The translations under genes and the position numbers were made by a program. A stretch of 64,000 bases of DNA from Citreicella sp. C3M06 (lineage in GTDB: Bacteria; Pseudomonadota; Alphaproteobacteria; Rhodobacterales; Rhodobacteraceae), in contig NZ_JAHKQA010000091.1 of assembly GCF_018860705.1 (NCBI RefSeq), positions 47,351-111,350 of the forward strand, in the 5' to 3' direction. Under the pieces are notes generated by a model. It was not told where the DNA came from. It ran no database searches and was given only the letters and a program-made list of their open reading frames with translations. The number at the start of each line of letters is the position of its first letter. Position 1 is the stretch's first letter. Positions 18,287 to 28,377 of the stretch are shown one piece after another.

Positions 18287-18515
18287 CACGATGAGGGGCG
18301 GCACAGAGGGTTAAAAAAACCCCGTAACATCCCAGAATAAATAAAAAAATTGAGCAGGTTCATACAGGCAACCGGCCTTCATCGTAACATAGCGCATCCG
18401 GCGCGCGAGCGAGCAGACATCCCCCCAGGTGGCGCGCGCAGTCGGACTAACCCGCACGGCGGGTCAAGGCGGCGGGTTGATCGGTGGCAGCAGATCAACC
18501 CGCCGTATTTCGTTT
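18287..18515 (+). ncRNA. UpsM-like sRNA: prematurely terminated mraZ leader
   Basis: In Rhodobacter sphaeroides the abundant sRNA UpsM arises by premature termination in the mraZ 5' leader. Here the same place holds a 12-bp perfect stem (18471-18482 with 18493-18504) followed by GTATTTCGTTTC, 47 bases before the mraZ start. The 5' end is estimated from the promoter candidate at 18252-18280. Preceding it, an AACCCGC (18449-18455) can pair either with GCGGGT at 18459-18464 or with GCGGGTT at 18473-18479, so the leader can fold in two ways. Existence of the short RNA is inferred; the structure is seen directly. Confidence 0.6.
18471..18515 (+). terminator. Terminator or attenuator in the mraZ leader
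   Basis: GGCGGGTTGATC pairs with GATCAACCCGCC, loop of 10 bases, followed by a T-rich but interrupted tail. It must be read through for mraZ to be transcribed. Confidence 0.75.
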
Positions 18516-18551
18516 CAAGGATCCGTAATCAAAGGGGCGTGAGTAGGGACA

Positions 18552-19058
18552 GTGAGCCGCAGACTGAGGTTCAGGGGCGAAAGTCGGCACAAGGTCGACG
18601 CCAAGGGGCGGGTGTCTATTCCGGCCTCGTTTCGCCGCGTTCTCGAAGCCTGCGATCCTGATTGGGTCGAAGGGCTTAATCCCAATTTCGTCATGGTTTA
18701 CGGCAACGAGGCCAATCCATATATCGAATGTTTCACGATTCAGGAAATCGAACGAATCGAGGACCAGATCGAGGAAATGGAATATGGCGACGCGCGCGAT
18801 CAGCTCGAAGAGATCTATTCCGCGAAATCCATTCAGGCGACGGTCGATGACACCGGTCGCATCGTGATTCCCGCAAAGCTGCGCGACCAGTTCGGTATCG
18901 GGGCCGAGGCGGCGATGATCGCCTCGCTCAACACCTTCCGGATCTGGGATGCTGAACTATACGACAGCGACAAGCAGGGCCGCGCCGCCGAGCGCACGGT
19001 TGAACTTCCGAAGAACCCGCTAACGCTGCTGCCCAGAAAGAAGGCCGACGTGGAATGA
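18552..19058 (+). CDS. mraZ: Division/cell wall cluster transcriptional repressor MraZ
   Basis: The start is GTG 18552 (no better start downstream). The 168-residue product has two SpoVT-AbrB DNA-binding repeats with the family motif DxxGR: residues about 13-25 ([16 protein letters not shown]) and about 99-111 ([14 protein letters not shown]). MraZ binds tandem TGGG repeats upstream of its own gene and represses the dcw operon. It is slightly longer than E. coli MraZ through a C-terminal basic tail ([10 protein letters not shown]). It heads the cluster and overlaps rsmH by 4 bases. Confidence 0.94.
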   Translation: MSRRLRFRGESRHKVDAKGRVSIPASFRRVLEACDPDWVEGLNPNFVMVYGNEANPYIECFTIQEIERIEDQIEEMEYGDARDQLEEIYSAKSIQATVDDTGRIVIPAKLRDQFGIGAEAAMIASLNTFRIWDAELYDSDKQGRAAERTVELPKNPLTLLPRKKADVE

Positions 19059-20026
19059 CCAAAGCCCCGCATGTTCCTGTCCTGCTGCGCCCGTTGCTGG
19101 CGGCGGTGGCGCCGCTTTCGGGCATCTGGATCGATGGCACCTTCGGGGCGGGGGGCTATGCGCGTGGCCTGCTTGACGCTGGCGCGGACAAGGTCATCGG
19201 CATCGACCGCGACCCGCTGGCCCATCGCATGGCCAGCGAATGGATTGGGCAGTACGAAGGCCGCCTTGTCCTGCACGAAGGCAATTTTGCGCAGATGGAC
19301 GAGGTGGCGCAGGACGTCGATGGCGTTGTGCTCGATCTTGGGGTCAGTTCGATGCAGCTCGATCTGGCCGAGCGCGGCTTTTCCTTTCAAAAGGACGGCC
19401 CGCTCGACATGCGGATGGAGCAATCGGGCACCAGCGCCGCCGATCTGGTGAAATCGCTCGACGAGACGACGCTGGCGGATGTTCTTTATACATACGGTGA
19501 GGAACGCGCCTCGCGCCGCATTGCCAAGGCCATCGTCCGGGCGCGCAACGAAGAGCCGATCGTCACCACGGCGCGGCTCAGCTCCATCGTCGAGGCTTGC
19601 CTGCCGCGCCCCAAGCCCGGCCAGAGCCACCCTGCGACTCGCAGCTTTCAGGCGCTGCGCATTGCGGTGAACGATGAATACGGCGCGCTGTGGCGCGGGC
19701 TGATGGCAGCGGAGCGGGCGCTCAAGCCCGGCGGCTGGCTTTGCGTTGTCACCTTCCATTCGGTCGAGGATCGCATGGTCAAGCGGTTCTTCCAGTCGCG
19801 CTCGGGGCGGATGGGAGCGGTCAGCCGTCACGCGCCCTTGCAGGAGACCGAGGCGCCGCAATTCACCACCGTGACGCGCAAGGCCATCGGCGCGGATGAC
19901 GAAGAGCTGGCGGCGAATCCGCGCTCGCGCTCTGCCTTGTTGCGCATCGGACGCCGCACCGACGCTGCCTCTGGCCCGATCGAGGCCAACACGCTCAACA
20001 TGCCTCAGCTTAAGGGGAACCGCTGA
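19055..20026 (+). CDS. rsmH: 16S rRNA (cytosine-1402-N4)-methyltransferase
   Basis: The 323-residue product begins [15 protein letters not shown] and has the SAM-binding [30 protein letters not shown] and PLDMRM motifs of RsmH, with the C-terminal [15 protein letters not shown] and [14 protein letters not shown] blocks. It methylates C1402 of 16S rRNA. Both ends overlap its neighbours (4 bases with mraZ, 1 base with ftsL). Confidence 0.97.
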   Translation: MTKAPHVPVLLRPLLAAVAPLSGIWIDGTFGAGGYARGLLDAGADKVIGIDRDPLAHRMASEWIGQYEGRLVLHEGNFAQMDEVAQDVDGVVLDLGVSSMQLDLAERGFSFQKDGPLDMRMEQSGTSAADLVKSLDETTLADVLYTYGEERASRRIAKAIVRARNEEPIVTTARLSSIVEACLPRPKPGQSHPATRSFQALRIAVNDEYGALWRGLMAAERALKPGGWLCVVTFHSVEDRMVKRFFQSRSGRMGAVSRHAPLQETEAPQFTTVTRKAIGADDEELAANPRSRSALLRIGRRTDAASGPIEANTLNMPQLKGNR

Positions 20027-20370
20027 TGCGAACGCTGCTGTATGTCACGACGTTCCTTGGCCTGATCGGCCTCGCCTTCTGGGCTTACCGCGAAAATTAC
20101 GACACGCAGGCGGCGCTTGACACGGTCGAGGATCTGCAACGCGATATCGGCGATGCGCGGGCGCGGCTGGCGATCCTCAAGGCGGAATGGGCCTATCTGA
20201 ACCGCCCCGACCGGCTGCGCGAGCTGGCCTTGCTGAACTTTCCCAAGCTTGAGCTGCTGCCGATGCGCGCCGAGCAGTTCGGTCGGGTCGATCAGGTGTC
20301 CTACCCGATGTTCGATCCGCTCGTGGTGAGCGAGCCGGTGGACGTGACCAGCGCGGGGGCCATCGAATGA
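20026..20370 (+). CDS. ftsL: Cell division protein FtsL
   Basis: A 114-residue bitopic protein: hydrophobic segment at about residues 4-20 (LLYVTTFLGLIGLAFWAY), then a coiled-coil (VEDLQRDIGDARARLAILKAEWAYLNRPDRLRELA). Size, topology and position between rsmH and ftsI are those of FtsL, which bridges FtsQ/FtsB and the FtsWI septal synthase. The sequence LNRPDRLRELA is typical for alphaproteobacterial FtsL. Confidence 0.88.
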   Translation: MRTLLYVTTFLGLIGLAFWAYRENYDTQAALDTVEDLQRDIGDARARLAILKAEWAYLNRPDRLRELALLNFPKLELLPMRAEQFGRVDQVSYPMFDPLVVSEPVDVTSAGAIE

Positions 20371-22154
20371 CCCGCACCCCGCTGCGCCCGCTTGCCCGCA
20401 TCCTGCACGCCCGCGAAAAGGGCGAGAACCCCGACGCCATCGAACGCGAAAACATCCGCATCCGCCATGAGCAGATGCGCGACCGCTCGCGGGTGCGCGC
20501 CGAAGGGCGCCTTGCGATGCTGGGGGTGATGTTCCTGTGCGCCTTTGTCACCATCGGCGCGCGCATGGGGCTGTTGTCGGCAACCGAGCCGACCGAGCCG
20601 CGCGCCTATGCGCCCGGTGCGTCGATCCTTGCCAGCCGCGCCGACATCGTCGACCGCGAGGGGCGCATTCTTGCGACCAACATGGAAACCCATTCGCTGT
20701 ATGCCCATCCTCAGCAGATGGTCGACCCCGAGCGCGCGGCCCGTGAACTGGCAAAGATCTTTCCCGATCTCGATGGGGCGGCGCTGGAGCGGCGCTTCAA
20801 GGATCCGAAATCGAAGTTTCGCTGGGTGAAGAAAAAGATCAGCCCCGAACAGATGCAGGCGGTGCATGACATCGGCGAGCCGGGCCTGCTGTTTGGCCCG
20901 CGCGAAATGCGGCTGTATCCCAACGGCGCGCTGGCCGCGCATGTGCTGGGCGGCGCCAGCTTCGGGCGCGAAGGCGTGCATGCCGCCGAGGTCATCGGCA
21001 CCGCGGGCATCGAGAAATACTTCGACGCGCAGCTGCGCGACCCGGCGCGCGGCGGTGCCCCGCTGGAGCTGTCGCTGGATCTTGGCATCCAGTCGGCGGT
21101 CGAGGGCGTGCTGGACAGCGGCATGAAGCTGATGAATGCCAAGGGCGCGGCGGCGGTGCTGATGAACGTGCACACGGGCGAGGTCATCGCCATTGCCTCG
21201 CTGCCCGATTTCGACCCGAACGACCGGCCCAATCCGCCCACCAAGGGCGCGCCCGCCGACAGCCCGCTGTTCAACCGGGCGGTGCAGGGGGTGTACGAGC
21301 TGGGCTCGACCTTCAAGATCTTCGCTGCTGCGCAGGCAATGGAACTGGGGCTGGTGACGCCGCAGACCATCATCGACACCCGCCCGCCGTTCCGGGTCGG
21401 CGGCTTTTCCATCGGCGAATTCGAAGGTCACAACTACGGCCAGATCTCCGTCGAAAAGATCATCATCGAAAGCTCGAACCGTGGCACCGGCAAGCTGGCG
21501 CTGGCCATCGGGCCGGAACGCCAGCAGCAGTTCCTGAAATCGCTCGGCTTCTTCGAGCCGGTGAAGTTCGAAATGGTCGAGGCCCCCGGCGGCCAGCCGC
21601 TGCTGCCCAAGCGCTGGGGCGAGCTGTCGACGGTCACCATTTCCTACGGCCACGGGCTGTCATCCTCGCCGCTGCACCTTGCGGCGGGCTATGCGGCGAT
21701 TGCCAACGGCGGCTATGCGGTGCAGCCGACGCTTCTCAAGCAGCAGGGGCCGCGTCTCGGAGAAAAGGTGATGTCGTCGGGCGTGGCGCTGGAAGCGCGG
21801 CGGATGCTGCGCAAGGTTGTCAGCGAGGGCACTGCGAGCTTTGGCGACGTGCCGGGCTATAGCGTCGGCGGCAAGACCGGCACGGCGGATAAGCCAAAGG
21901 AAAACGGCGGCGGTTATTACAAGGACAAGACCATCACCACCTTTGCGTCGATGTTCCCGTCCGAATCGCCGGAATATGTGCTGATCGTCACGTTGGACGA
22001 GCCGGTCGAGACCTCTGGCGACAAACCGCGCCGCACGGCAGGCTGGACATCGGTGCCGATCGGGGCCGAGATCATCGGACGGGTCGCGCCTCTTCTGGGG
22101 TTGCGTCCGGAATACGATACGGGCGAAATGCAGGCAACGCTGGTGCGCAACTAG
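20367..22154 (+). CDS. ftsI: Septal peptidoglycan transpeptidase FtsI (PBP3)
   Basis: The 595-residue class B penicillin-binding protein has one membrane span (about residues 48-70, RLAMLGVMFLCAFVTIGARMG), a dimerisation part, and the transpeptidase motifs: active-site serine in GSTFK, SSN at about residue 372 (IESSNRG), and KTGT in VGGKTGTADKP. It cross-links septal peptidoglycan with FtsW. ATGA overlap with ftsL. FtsW, its usual partner, is not in this window. Confidence 0.96.
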   Translation: MTRTPLRPLARILHAREKGENPDAIERENIRIRHEQMRDRSRVRAEGRLAMLGVMFLCAFVTIGARMGLLSATEPTEPRAYAPGASILASRADIVDREGRILATNMETHSLYAHPQQMVDPERAARELAKIFPDLDGAALERRFKDPKSKFRWVKKKISPEQMQAVHDIGEPGLLFGPREMRLYPNGALAAHVLGGASFGREGVHAAEVIGTAGIEKYFDAQLRDPARGGAPLELSLDLGIQSAVEGVLDSGMKLMNAKGAAAVLMNVHTGEVIAIASLPDFDPNDRPNPPTKGAPADSPLFNRAVQGVYELGSTFKIFAAAQAMELGLVTPQTIIDTRPPFRVGGFSIGEFEGHNYGQISVEKIIIESSNRGTGKLALAIGPERQQQFLKSLGFFEPVKFEMVEAPGGQPLLPKRWGELSTVTISYGHGLSSSPLHLAAGYAAIANGGYAVQPTLLKQQGPRLGEKVMSSGVALEARRMLRKVVSEGTASFGDVPGYSVGGKTGTADKPKENGGGYYKDKTITTFASMFPSESPEYVLIVTLDEPVETSGDKPRRTAGWTSVPIGAEIIGRVAPLLGLRPEYDTGEMQATLVRN

Positions 22155-22193
22155 GCTGCATCACAGCGGATTTGTCAGGGTGAAGGGGCTGCC

Positions 22194-23675
22194 ATGGGCG
22201 AGGAAAAGACACTCTCGGACCTTGGGCTGACGGCTCGGGGCGGGCGCGAGGCGCGCATCAGCGGCATCACGCTGGACAGCCGGGCGGTGATGCCCGGGCA
22301 TCTGTTCGCGGCGATGCCGGGCACCCGGGTGCATGGGGCGACTTTCGTGAATACCGCGCTGTCGCAGGGGGCGGTTGCCATCCTGACCGATGCCGAGGGC
22401 GCGAAAATTGCGCAAGAGGCGCTGCGCGGTAGCGAGGCCGCCCTGATCATCGCTGCCGAGCCAAAGGCGGCGCTGGCCTATGCTTGCGCGCTGTTCTTTG
22501 GCGCCCAGCCGCAGGTCATGGTCGCGGTGACGGGCACCAACGGCAAGACCTCGGTCGCCAGCTTCGTGCGGCGTATCTGGCAGGAACTGGGCTTTCGCGC
22601 CGTCAATGTCGGCACCACTGGAGTCGAAGGCGATTGGGAGGCCCCGCTGCGCCACACCACCCCGGACCCGGTGACGCTGCACAAGGCGCTGGCCGAGGCG
22701 GCGGCTGCGGGTGTCGATCACGCCGCCATGGAGGCATCGTCGCACGGGCTCGACCAGCGCCGGCTTGACGGTGTGCAGCTTCTGGCAGCGGGCTTTGCCA
22801 ATTTCAGCCAGGATCACCTAGATTACCACGCGGATTTCGAAGAGTACTTCGCCGCCAAGGCCGGGCTGTTCGCCCGCGTGCTGCCCGAAGACGGCATTGC
22901 GGTGATCAATATCGACGATGCGCGTGGCATCGACATGCTCGCCATCGCCAAGGCGCGCGGGCAAGAGGTCATCACCGTGGGCGAAAGCGAAGGCGCGGAT
23001 CTGCGGCTACTGGGGCAGCGCTTTGATGCCACGGGGCAAGAAATGCGCCTGTCGTGGCACGGCGTGGTCGAACAATTCCGCCTGCCTCTGATCGGCGATT
23101 TTCAGGGCTGGAACGCGCTTCTGGCGGCGGGGCTGGTCATCGCTTGCGGCACCGAGGCCGAAGACGTGTTCCGCACCTTGCCGCGCCTTGAAACGGTGCG
23201 CGGTCGGATGCAGCTGGCCGCGACGCGCGGCAGTGGTGCGGCGGTCTATGTCGATTTCGCCCATACCCCCGACGCCGTGGCAATCGCGCTCGAGGCGCTG
23301 CGCCCGCATGTCATGGGCCGTCTGATCGCGGTGATCGGCGCGGGCGGAGACCGTGATCCGGGCAAGCGCCCGCTGATGGGGGCAGCGGCGATGGAGCACG
23401 CCGACCTGGTCATCGTCACCGATGACAACCCGCGCAGCGAAGAGCCTGCCGCGATCCGCGCACAGGTGCTGGAGGGGGCCCCCGGCGCGCTGGAAATCGG
23501 CGATCGGGCCGAGGCGATCCTGCGCGGCGTTGATATGCTGGGGCCGGGCGATGCGCTGCTGCTCTGCGGCAAGGGGCACGAAACTGGGCAGATCGTCGGC
23601 GACACGGTTTACCCCTTCGATGACGTAGAGCAGGCCAGCCTTGCGGTGGCGGCGCTGGACGGGAGGGGCCTGTGA
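22194..23675 (+). CDS. murE: UDP-MurNAc-L-Ala-D-Glu:meso-DAP ligase
   Basis: The 493-residue Mur ligase has the ATP loop GTNGKTS, the central YVDFAHTPDA, and DDNPRSEEP; DNPR is the signature of enzymes that add meso-diaminopimelate, so the cell wall is A1-gamma as expected for a Gram-negative. Cytoplasmic. GTGA overlap with murF. Confidence 0.97.
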   Translation: MGEEKTLSDLGLTARGGREARISGITLDSRAVMPGHLFAAMPGTRVHGATFVNTALSQGAVAILTDAEGAKIAQEALRGSEAALIIAAEPKAALAYACALFFGAQPQVMVAVTGTNGKTSVASFVRRIWQELGFRAVNVGTTGVEGDWEAPLRHTTPDPVTLHKALAEAAAAGVDHAAMEASSHGLDQRRLDGVQLLAAGFANFSQDHLDYHADFEEYFAAKAGLFARVLPEDGIAVINIDDARGIDMLAIAKARGQEVITVGESEGADLRLLGQRFDATGQEMRLSWHGVVEQFRLPLIGDFQGWNALLAAGLVIACGTEAEDVFRTLPRLETVRGRMQLAATRGSGAAVYVDFAHTPDAVAIALEALRPHVMGRLIAVIGAGGDRDPGKRPLMGAAAMEHADLVIVTDDNPRSEEPAAIRAQVLEGAPGALEIGDRAEAILRGVDMLGPGDALLLCGKGHETGQIVGDTVYPFDDVEQASLAVAALDGRGL

Positions 23676-25105
23676 CGCTCTGGACATCGAACGAGGCCGC
23701 TGCCGCGACCGGCGGCAAGGTGTTTTCCGACTGGCAAGTGTCGGGTGTGTCGATTGACACCAGAACCATCGAACCCGGTGACCTGTTCGTGGCGCTCAAG
23801 GCGGCCCGCGACGGACATGATTTCGTGGCGCAGGCACTGGCGAATGGCGCGGCGGCCGCTCTGGTCAGCCGCATTCCCGAGGGCGTCGATCCAGAGCGGC
23901 TGCTGCTGGTCGAGGATGTTCAGTCCGGGCTTGAATCGCTGGGCCGCGCGGGCCGCGCCCGCACTCGCGCCAGAGTGGTCGGGGTCACCGGATCGGTGGG
24001 TAAGACCTCGTCAAAGGAAATGCTGCGCAAGGTGCTTGGCGCGCAGGGCAGTGTGCACGCCGCCGAGAAAAGCTACAACAACCACTGGGGCGTGCCCCTG
24101 ACGCTGGCGCGAATGCCCGCCGACGTCGATTTCGCCGTGATCGAGATCGGCATGAACCACCCCGGCGAGATCGGACCGCTGTCGCGCATGGCGCGTCCGC
24201 ATGTGGCGATGATCACCATCGTGGCGCCAGCGCATCTTGCGGCCTTCGACGGGCTAGAGGGCATTGCCCGTGAAAAGGCGGCGATCTTCGACGGTCTGGA
24301 ACCGGGCGGCATCGCGGTGGTGAATGGCGATCTGTCGGTGACGCCGATCCTGCTCGATGCGGCCCGCGCCCATGCCGCCCGCATCATCACTTTTGGCGAG
24401 ACGCGGGGCAATCATCACCGCGTCGAAGACGTGACGATCTGCGACACCACCACCGTGGTGCAGGCCCGCGCGTGGCGCACGCCGATGCTCTACAAGGTTT
24501 CGGTGCCGGGGCGGCATTACGCGGTCAACGGGCTGGGTGTGCTGGCGGTGGCGCATGCGCTTGGCTGCGACCGGGCGCTGGCGGTTGCAGCGCTGGGTCA
24601 GTGGTATCCGGGCGAAGGGCGCGGGCTGCGCGAAGAGCTGTTCCTCGATGCGGTGGAAACGCAGAATGCGCTGGAACTGATCGACGATGCCTACAATGCC
24701 AACCCCGCCTCGCTGAGCGCCTCTCTCGAGGTGCTGGCGGGGGCGCATCCCCGCAATGACGTCGGGCGGCACAAGCGGGGGCGGCGGATCGCCTATATCG
24801 GCGATATGAAAGAACTGGGCGAGGCCGAGATCGCCCTGCACACGGCGCTCGCCGATCTGCCGGCAATGCGGCAGATCGATGTCGTGCATTGCGTTGGTCC
24901 GCTGATGCACGAACTCTGGCGGGCTTTGCCCGAAGAAAAGCAGGGCCGCTGGACCGAAGATAGCGCCAAGATGGCGGAACGTGTCCGTCAGGATCTGGAT
25001 GCAGGCGATGTCGTGCTCGTGAAAGGCTCGCTGTCGATGCAGCTGGCACGGGTGGTTGACGCTATCCGGCGGATGGGCGTATCCCCCGCGGGCGGCAACG
25101 GCTGA
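23672..25105 (+). CDS. murF: UDP-MurNAc-tripeptide:D-Ala-D-Ala ligase
   Basis: Start is GTG 23672, overlapping the murE stop. The 477-residue product has the ATP loop [11 protein letters not shown], the [12 protein letters not shown] stretch, [11 protein letters not shown] and [11 protein letters not shown], all typical of MurF. It adds D-Ala-D-Ala to the UDP-MurNAc-tripeptide, the last cytoplasmic step. Confidence 0.96.
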   Translation: MTLWTSNEAAAATGGKVFSDWQVSGVSIDTRTIEPGDLFVALKAARDGHDFVAQALANGAAAALVSRIPEGVDPERLLLVEDVQSGLESLGRAGRARTRARVVGVTGSVGKTSSKEMLRKVLGAQGSVHAAEKSYNNHWGVPLTLARMPADVDFAVIEIGMNHPGEIGPLSRMARPHVAMITIVAPAHLAAFDGLEGIAREKAAIFDGLEPGGIAVVNGDLSVTPILLDAARAHAARIITFGETRGNHHRVEDVTICDTTTVVQARAWRTPMLYKVSVPGRHYAVNGLGVLAVAHALGCDRALAVAALGQWYPGEGRGLREELFLDAVETQNALELIDDAYNANPASLSASLEVLAGAHPRNDVGRHKRGRRIAYIGDMKELGEAEIALHTALADLPAMRQIDVVHCVGPLMHELWRALPEEKQGRWTEDSAKMAERVRQDLDAGDVVLVKGSLSMQLARVVDAIRRMGVSPAGGNG

Positions 25106-25119
25106 TAAGGGACGCAGCG

Positions 25120-26202
25120 ATGCTTTACTGGCTCACCGAACTCAGCGACGGGGGGGATGTTTTCAACCTCTTCCGCTACATCACCTTTCGCGCGGGCGGG
25201 GCCTTCCTGACTGCGCTGATGTTCGGGTTCATCTTCGGAATTCCTCTGATCAACGTGCTGCGCAAGCGGCAGGGCAAGGGGCAGCCGATCCGCTCGGACG
25301 GCCCCGAGGGGCACTTCGTCAAGGCGGGCACTCCTACCATGGGCGGTCTGCTGATCGTCGGCGCGCTGCTGACCTCGACATTGCTCTGGGCGCGACTCGA
25401 CAACCCGTTCGTGTGGATGGTGCTGTTCGTGACCGTGAGTTACGCCGCCATCGGATTTGCCGATGATTACGCCAAGGTATCCAAGCAGAACACCGACGGC
25501 GTATCGGGCAAGGTGCGGCTTTTGCTGGGCTTTCTTATCGCAGGGATCGCCGGGGCATGGGCCGCATGGTTCCACCCCGATGACCTGACCGGGATGCTCG
25601 CCTTCCCGATTTTCAAAGACGCACTGTTAAATCTCGGCATTTTCTTCGTGCCGTTCTCGATGATCGTCATCGTCGGCGCGGCCAATGCGGTCAACCTGAC
25701 CGACGGGCTCGACGGGCTGGCAATCATGCCGGTGATGATCGCGGGCGGCACGCTTGGCATCATTGCCTATGCCGTGGGCCGCGTCGATTTCACCGAATAT
25801 CTCGAGGTGCATTACGTTCCCGGAACCGGTGAGATCCTGATCTTTTCCGCCGCGCTCATCGGCGGCGGGCTGGGCTTTCTGTGGTACAACGCGCCGCCCG
25901 CCGCGGTATTTATGGGCGATACCGGCAGCCTCGCCCTTGGCGGCGCGCTTGGCGCCATCGCCGTCGCCACCAAGCACGAAATCGTGCTGGCCATTGTCGG
26001 CGGCCTCTTCGTGGTCGAGGCCCTGTCGGTGATCATTCAGGTGCTTTACTTCAAACGCACCGGCAAGCGGGTGTTTCTGATGGCGCCGATCCATCATCAC
26101 TACGAGAAAAAGGGCTGGGCCGAACCGCAGATCGTCATCCGCTTCTGGATCATCTCGCTGATCCTTGCGCTGATCGGTCTCGCGACGCTGAAACTACGTT
26201 GA
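25120..26202 (+). CDS. mraY: Phospho-MurNAc-pentapeptide transferase
   Basis: The 360-residue product has about ten membrane spans and the MraY signatures: [12 protein letters not shown] (Asp-rich site), [13 protein letters not shown], and [12 protein letters not shown] (HHH segment). It makes lipid I from UDP-MurNAc-pentapeptide and undecaprenyl phosphate. AAGGGACG precedes ATG 25120. Confidence 0.97.
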   Translation: MLYWLTELSDGGDVFNLFRYITFRAGGAFLTALMFGFIFGIPLINVLRKRQGKGQPIRSDGPEGHFVKAGTPTMGGLLIVGALLTSTLLWARLDNPFVWMVLFVTVSYAAIGFADDYAKVSKQNTDGVSGKVRLLLGFLIAGIAGAWAAWFHPDDLTGMLAFPIFKDALLNLGIFFVPFSMIVIVGAANAVNLTDGLDGLAIMPVMIAGGTLGIIAYAVGRVDFTEYLEVHYVPGTGEILIFSAALIGGGLGFLWYNAPPAAVFMGDTGSLALGGALGAIAVATKHEIVLAIVGGLFVVEALSVIIQVLYFKRTGKRVFLMAPIHHHYEKKGWAEPQIVIRFWIISLILALIGLATLKLR

Positions 26203-26973
26203 GACGAAGAGGAATCTCGAAAGCCCGATCCAGTCCTTGGGGTTCCAGGGCCTGAGCCGGGCGCGAGGCTCGACAGGCGCCCCCAGCCTTTCTCTCCGGC
26301 ATGATGCCACAAAGGCACTGGTGCCACTTCGTGGCTGGCATCCCCAAGGCTAGCTTCGGCTGGGAGATTTGGGCCGCCCCATGGGGCTTCTCCGATCGCC
26401 ATATTGCGTCCTATCCGTTCCCGCGCTGGCTGTTAGAAATCCTTCACAGATCTTGTTACGGCACAGCCTCGATAAACATCTGGCATTGGCCATGGCTGGA
26501 GTTTGCCGTTTCGCGGGACAGGATCGCGCGGTGCGTCGCTGTTCGGCAGTGCGGGTCTCTCTTGGCGCTGCCGGTGGTGCATAGCCTCCCCGCACCGGAG
26601 GCTCCGACGCAGCGATGAGCGCATCCTTTGGCCAGCATCCGCCCCCATCTTCCTTGGTGTTACCCTCATATGCCTCGGTGCTGGCCTTGCGGCCGTCTGC
26701 CCGTTGACGCGCAAACGCAGAAAACCGCGCAGCTGATCGAAGGCAGCGCCTGGCCTCCATGTCCGGCTTGCCTCCGGCGGGGATATTTAGGGCCAGAAGA
26801 AGTCAAAGTGCCGCGCCCCGGTTTCCTCTGGCCTGAAATATCCCGGGGGGCCCGCAGGGCGGGGGCAGCGCCCCCTCCGGTCTCTCAAATCTGGAATGCC
26901 GAGGGGGCAGGGGCGCTCTGGCATCCGGCGCTGCGCTGCGCTAGCCCTGATGCACAAGATCAGGAGAAAGCGC
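26203..26973. other. 770-base gap between mraY and murD with no recognisable gene
   Basis: No frame has a ribosome site and a recognisable product. One plus-strand frame ending at 26736 has a hydrophobic stretch (PIFLGVTLICLGAGLAAV) but no start near it. The 3' part holds an inverted repeat (26779-26845) of a kind also present at 49.6 kb. In close relatives mraY and murD are near each other, so this gap may be decayed sequence or a regulatory segment. Confidence 0.55.
26779..26845. repeat. Inverted repeat, GGGATATTT...GGCCAGA type
   Basis: The left arm (26779-26802, GGGGATATTTAGGGCCAGAA) and the right arm (26822-26845) are near-perfect inverted copies with about two to three mismatches, separated by about 20 bases. 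Arms start with CCTCCGGCGG. A related element is at 49574-49660. I recall these as common intergenic elements in Rhodobacteraceae. Confidence 0.7.
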
Positions 26974-28377
26974 ATGATTCCGGTACGTGGGTTCGAAGGC
27001 AGGGTGGTCGCGGTGTTTGGTCTGGGGCGGTCCGGCCTTTCGGCGGCACGCAGTTTGCGCGAAGGTGGCGCGATTCCGTTGTGCTGGGATGACAACCCTG
27101 CCGCGCGCCAGGTGGCGATTGACGAGGGTTTCGAGACTCGTGAGTTTGCAAAGCAGGGTGGCTTTGATGGGGTCGACTGGCTGGTTGTTTCTCCCGGTAT
27201 CGCGCATCTCTACCCTGCACCCAACCCGGTGATCGCCGCCGCCTGGGAGGCGGGGGTGCCGGTCGACAACGACATCGGCCTGTTCTTCCGCTCGCTCGGC
27301 GGGGGCGAGTGGGACGAGTATGACCAGCCGCCCAAGGTCCTCACCGTCACCGGCTCGAACGGCAAGTCGACCACTTCGGCGCTGATCCATCACATCCTGA
27401 CGGTGGCGGGGCGGGAAAGCCAGCTGGCGGGCAACATCGGGCGCGGTGTTCTGGACATCGATCCGCCCGAGGATGGCGGGGTGGTGGTGCTCGAGCTGTC
27501 GTCTTACCAGACCGATCTGGCGCGGGCGCTGACTCCGGATGTCGCGGTCTTTACCAACCTGTCGCCGGATCACCTTGACCGACACGGTGGTATGGGTGGC
27601 TATTTCGCCGCCAAGCGTCGGCTTTTTGCCGAGGGCGGTCCTGATCGCTGCATCATTGGTGTGGATGAACCCGAAGGCCGTTACCTCGCCAACCAGCTGA
27701 TGGAGACCGCTGCAGATGCGCGCGTCATCCGGATTTCTTCTGGCAGCAAACTCAGCGGACCGGGTTGGGATGTGTTTGCCCGCAAGGGGTTTCTCAGCGA
27801 GACCCGCAAGGGGCGGCAGGTGGCCTCGATCGACCTGCGCGAGGTGCGCGGCTTGCCCGGCGCGCACAATCACCAGAACGCCTGCGCCGCCTATGCGGCT
27901 GCCCGCGCGCTTAACGTGCCGCCAAAGACCATCGAAAGCGCCCTTCACAGCTTTGAAGGCTTGCCGCACCGCAGCCAGATCATCGCCGAAGTGGCGGGGG
28001 TGCGCTATGTCAACGACAGCAAGGCGACCAATGTCGATGCAGCGCTCAAGGCGCTTCAGGCCTTCCCGCGCATTCGCTGGGTCTGCGGCGGGCTGATGAA
28101 GGACGGTGGGCTGAGCGGTCTCGCGCCGGGGCTGCCCAACGTGGCCAAGGCCTATGTCATCGGGCGCGAAGCGGCGAGCTTTGCGCTGGGGCTGCCGGGG
28201 TGCGACACCGAGGTTTGCACCGACATGCAGACCGCCGTGGCCCGCGCCAGCGCTGATGCGCAGGAGGGCGAGGTGGTTCTGTTGGCGCCGGCGGCGGCGA
28301 GTTTCGACCAGTACGACAATTTCGAACAGCGCGGCGATGACTTCGCCGCAAAGGTTCGCACGGCGCTGGGGCTTTAG
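26974..28377 (+). CDS. murD: UDP-MurNAc-L-alanine:D-glutamate ligase
   Basis: Start ATG 26974 has AGGAGA upstream; a longer frame begins at 26896 but without a site and with a non-family N-terminus. The 467-residue product starts [22 protein letters not shown] (UDP-binding) and has the ATP loop [21 protein letters not shown], and [11 protein letters not shown]. It is the last dcw gene here; the next gene is convergent and the two stops overlap by 4 bases. Confidence 0.95.
   Translation: MIPVRGFEGRVVAVFGLGRSGLSAARSLREGGAIPLCWDDNPAARQVAIDEGFETREFAKQGGFDGVDWLVVSPGIAHLYPAPNPVIAAAWEAGVPVDNDIGLFFRSLGGGEWDEYDQPPKVLTVTGSNGKSTTSALIHHILTVAGRESQLAGNIGRGVLDIDPPEDGGVVVLELSSYQTDLARALTPDVAVFTNLSPDHLDRHGGMGGYFAAKRRLFAEGGPDRCIIGVDEPEGRYLANQLMETAADARVIRISSGSKLSGPGWDVFARKGFLSETRKGRQVASIDLREVRGLPGAHNHQNACAAYAAARALNVPPKTIESALHSFEGLPHRSQIIAEVAGVRYVNDSKATNVDAALKALQAFPRIRWVCGGLMKDGGLSGLAPGLPNVAKAYVIGREAASFALGLPGCDTEVCTDMQTAVARASADAQEGEVVLLAPAAASFDQYDNFEQRGDDFAAKVRTALGL

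Noticed and set aside
17843..18304. Minus-strand frame of 153 codons in the mraZ upstream region
   Set aside because: No ribosome site, no recognisable domain, Cys/Pro/Arg-rich reading typical of a non-coding frame; it crosses the promoter and MraZ-type operator.
26503..26736. Plus-strand frame with a hydrophobic C-terminal stretch in the mraY-murD gap
   Set aside because: No start or ribosome site near the hydrophobic part, and the N-terminal part is Arg/Cys-rich as in shadow frames. It could be a decayed remnant but cannot be supported.
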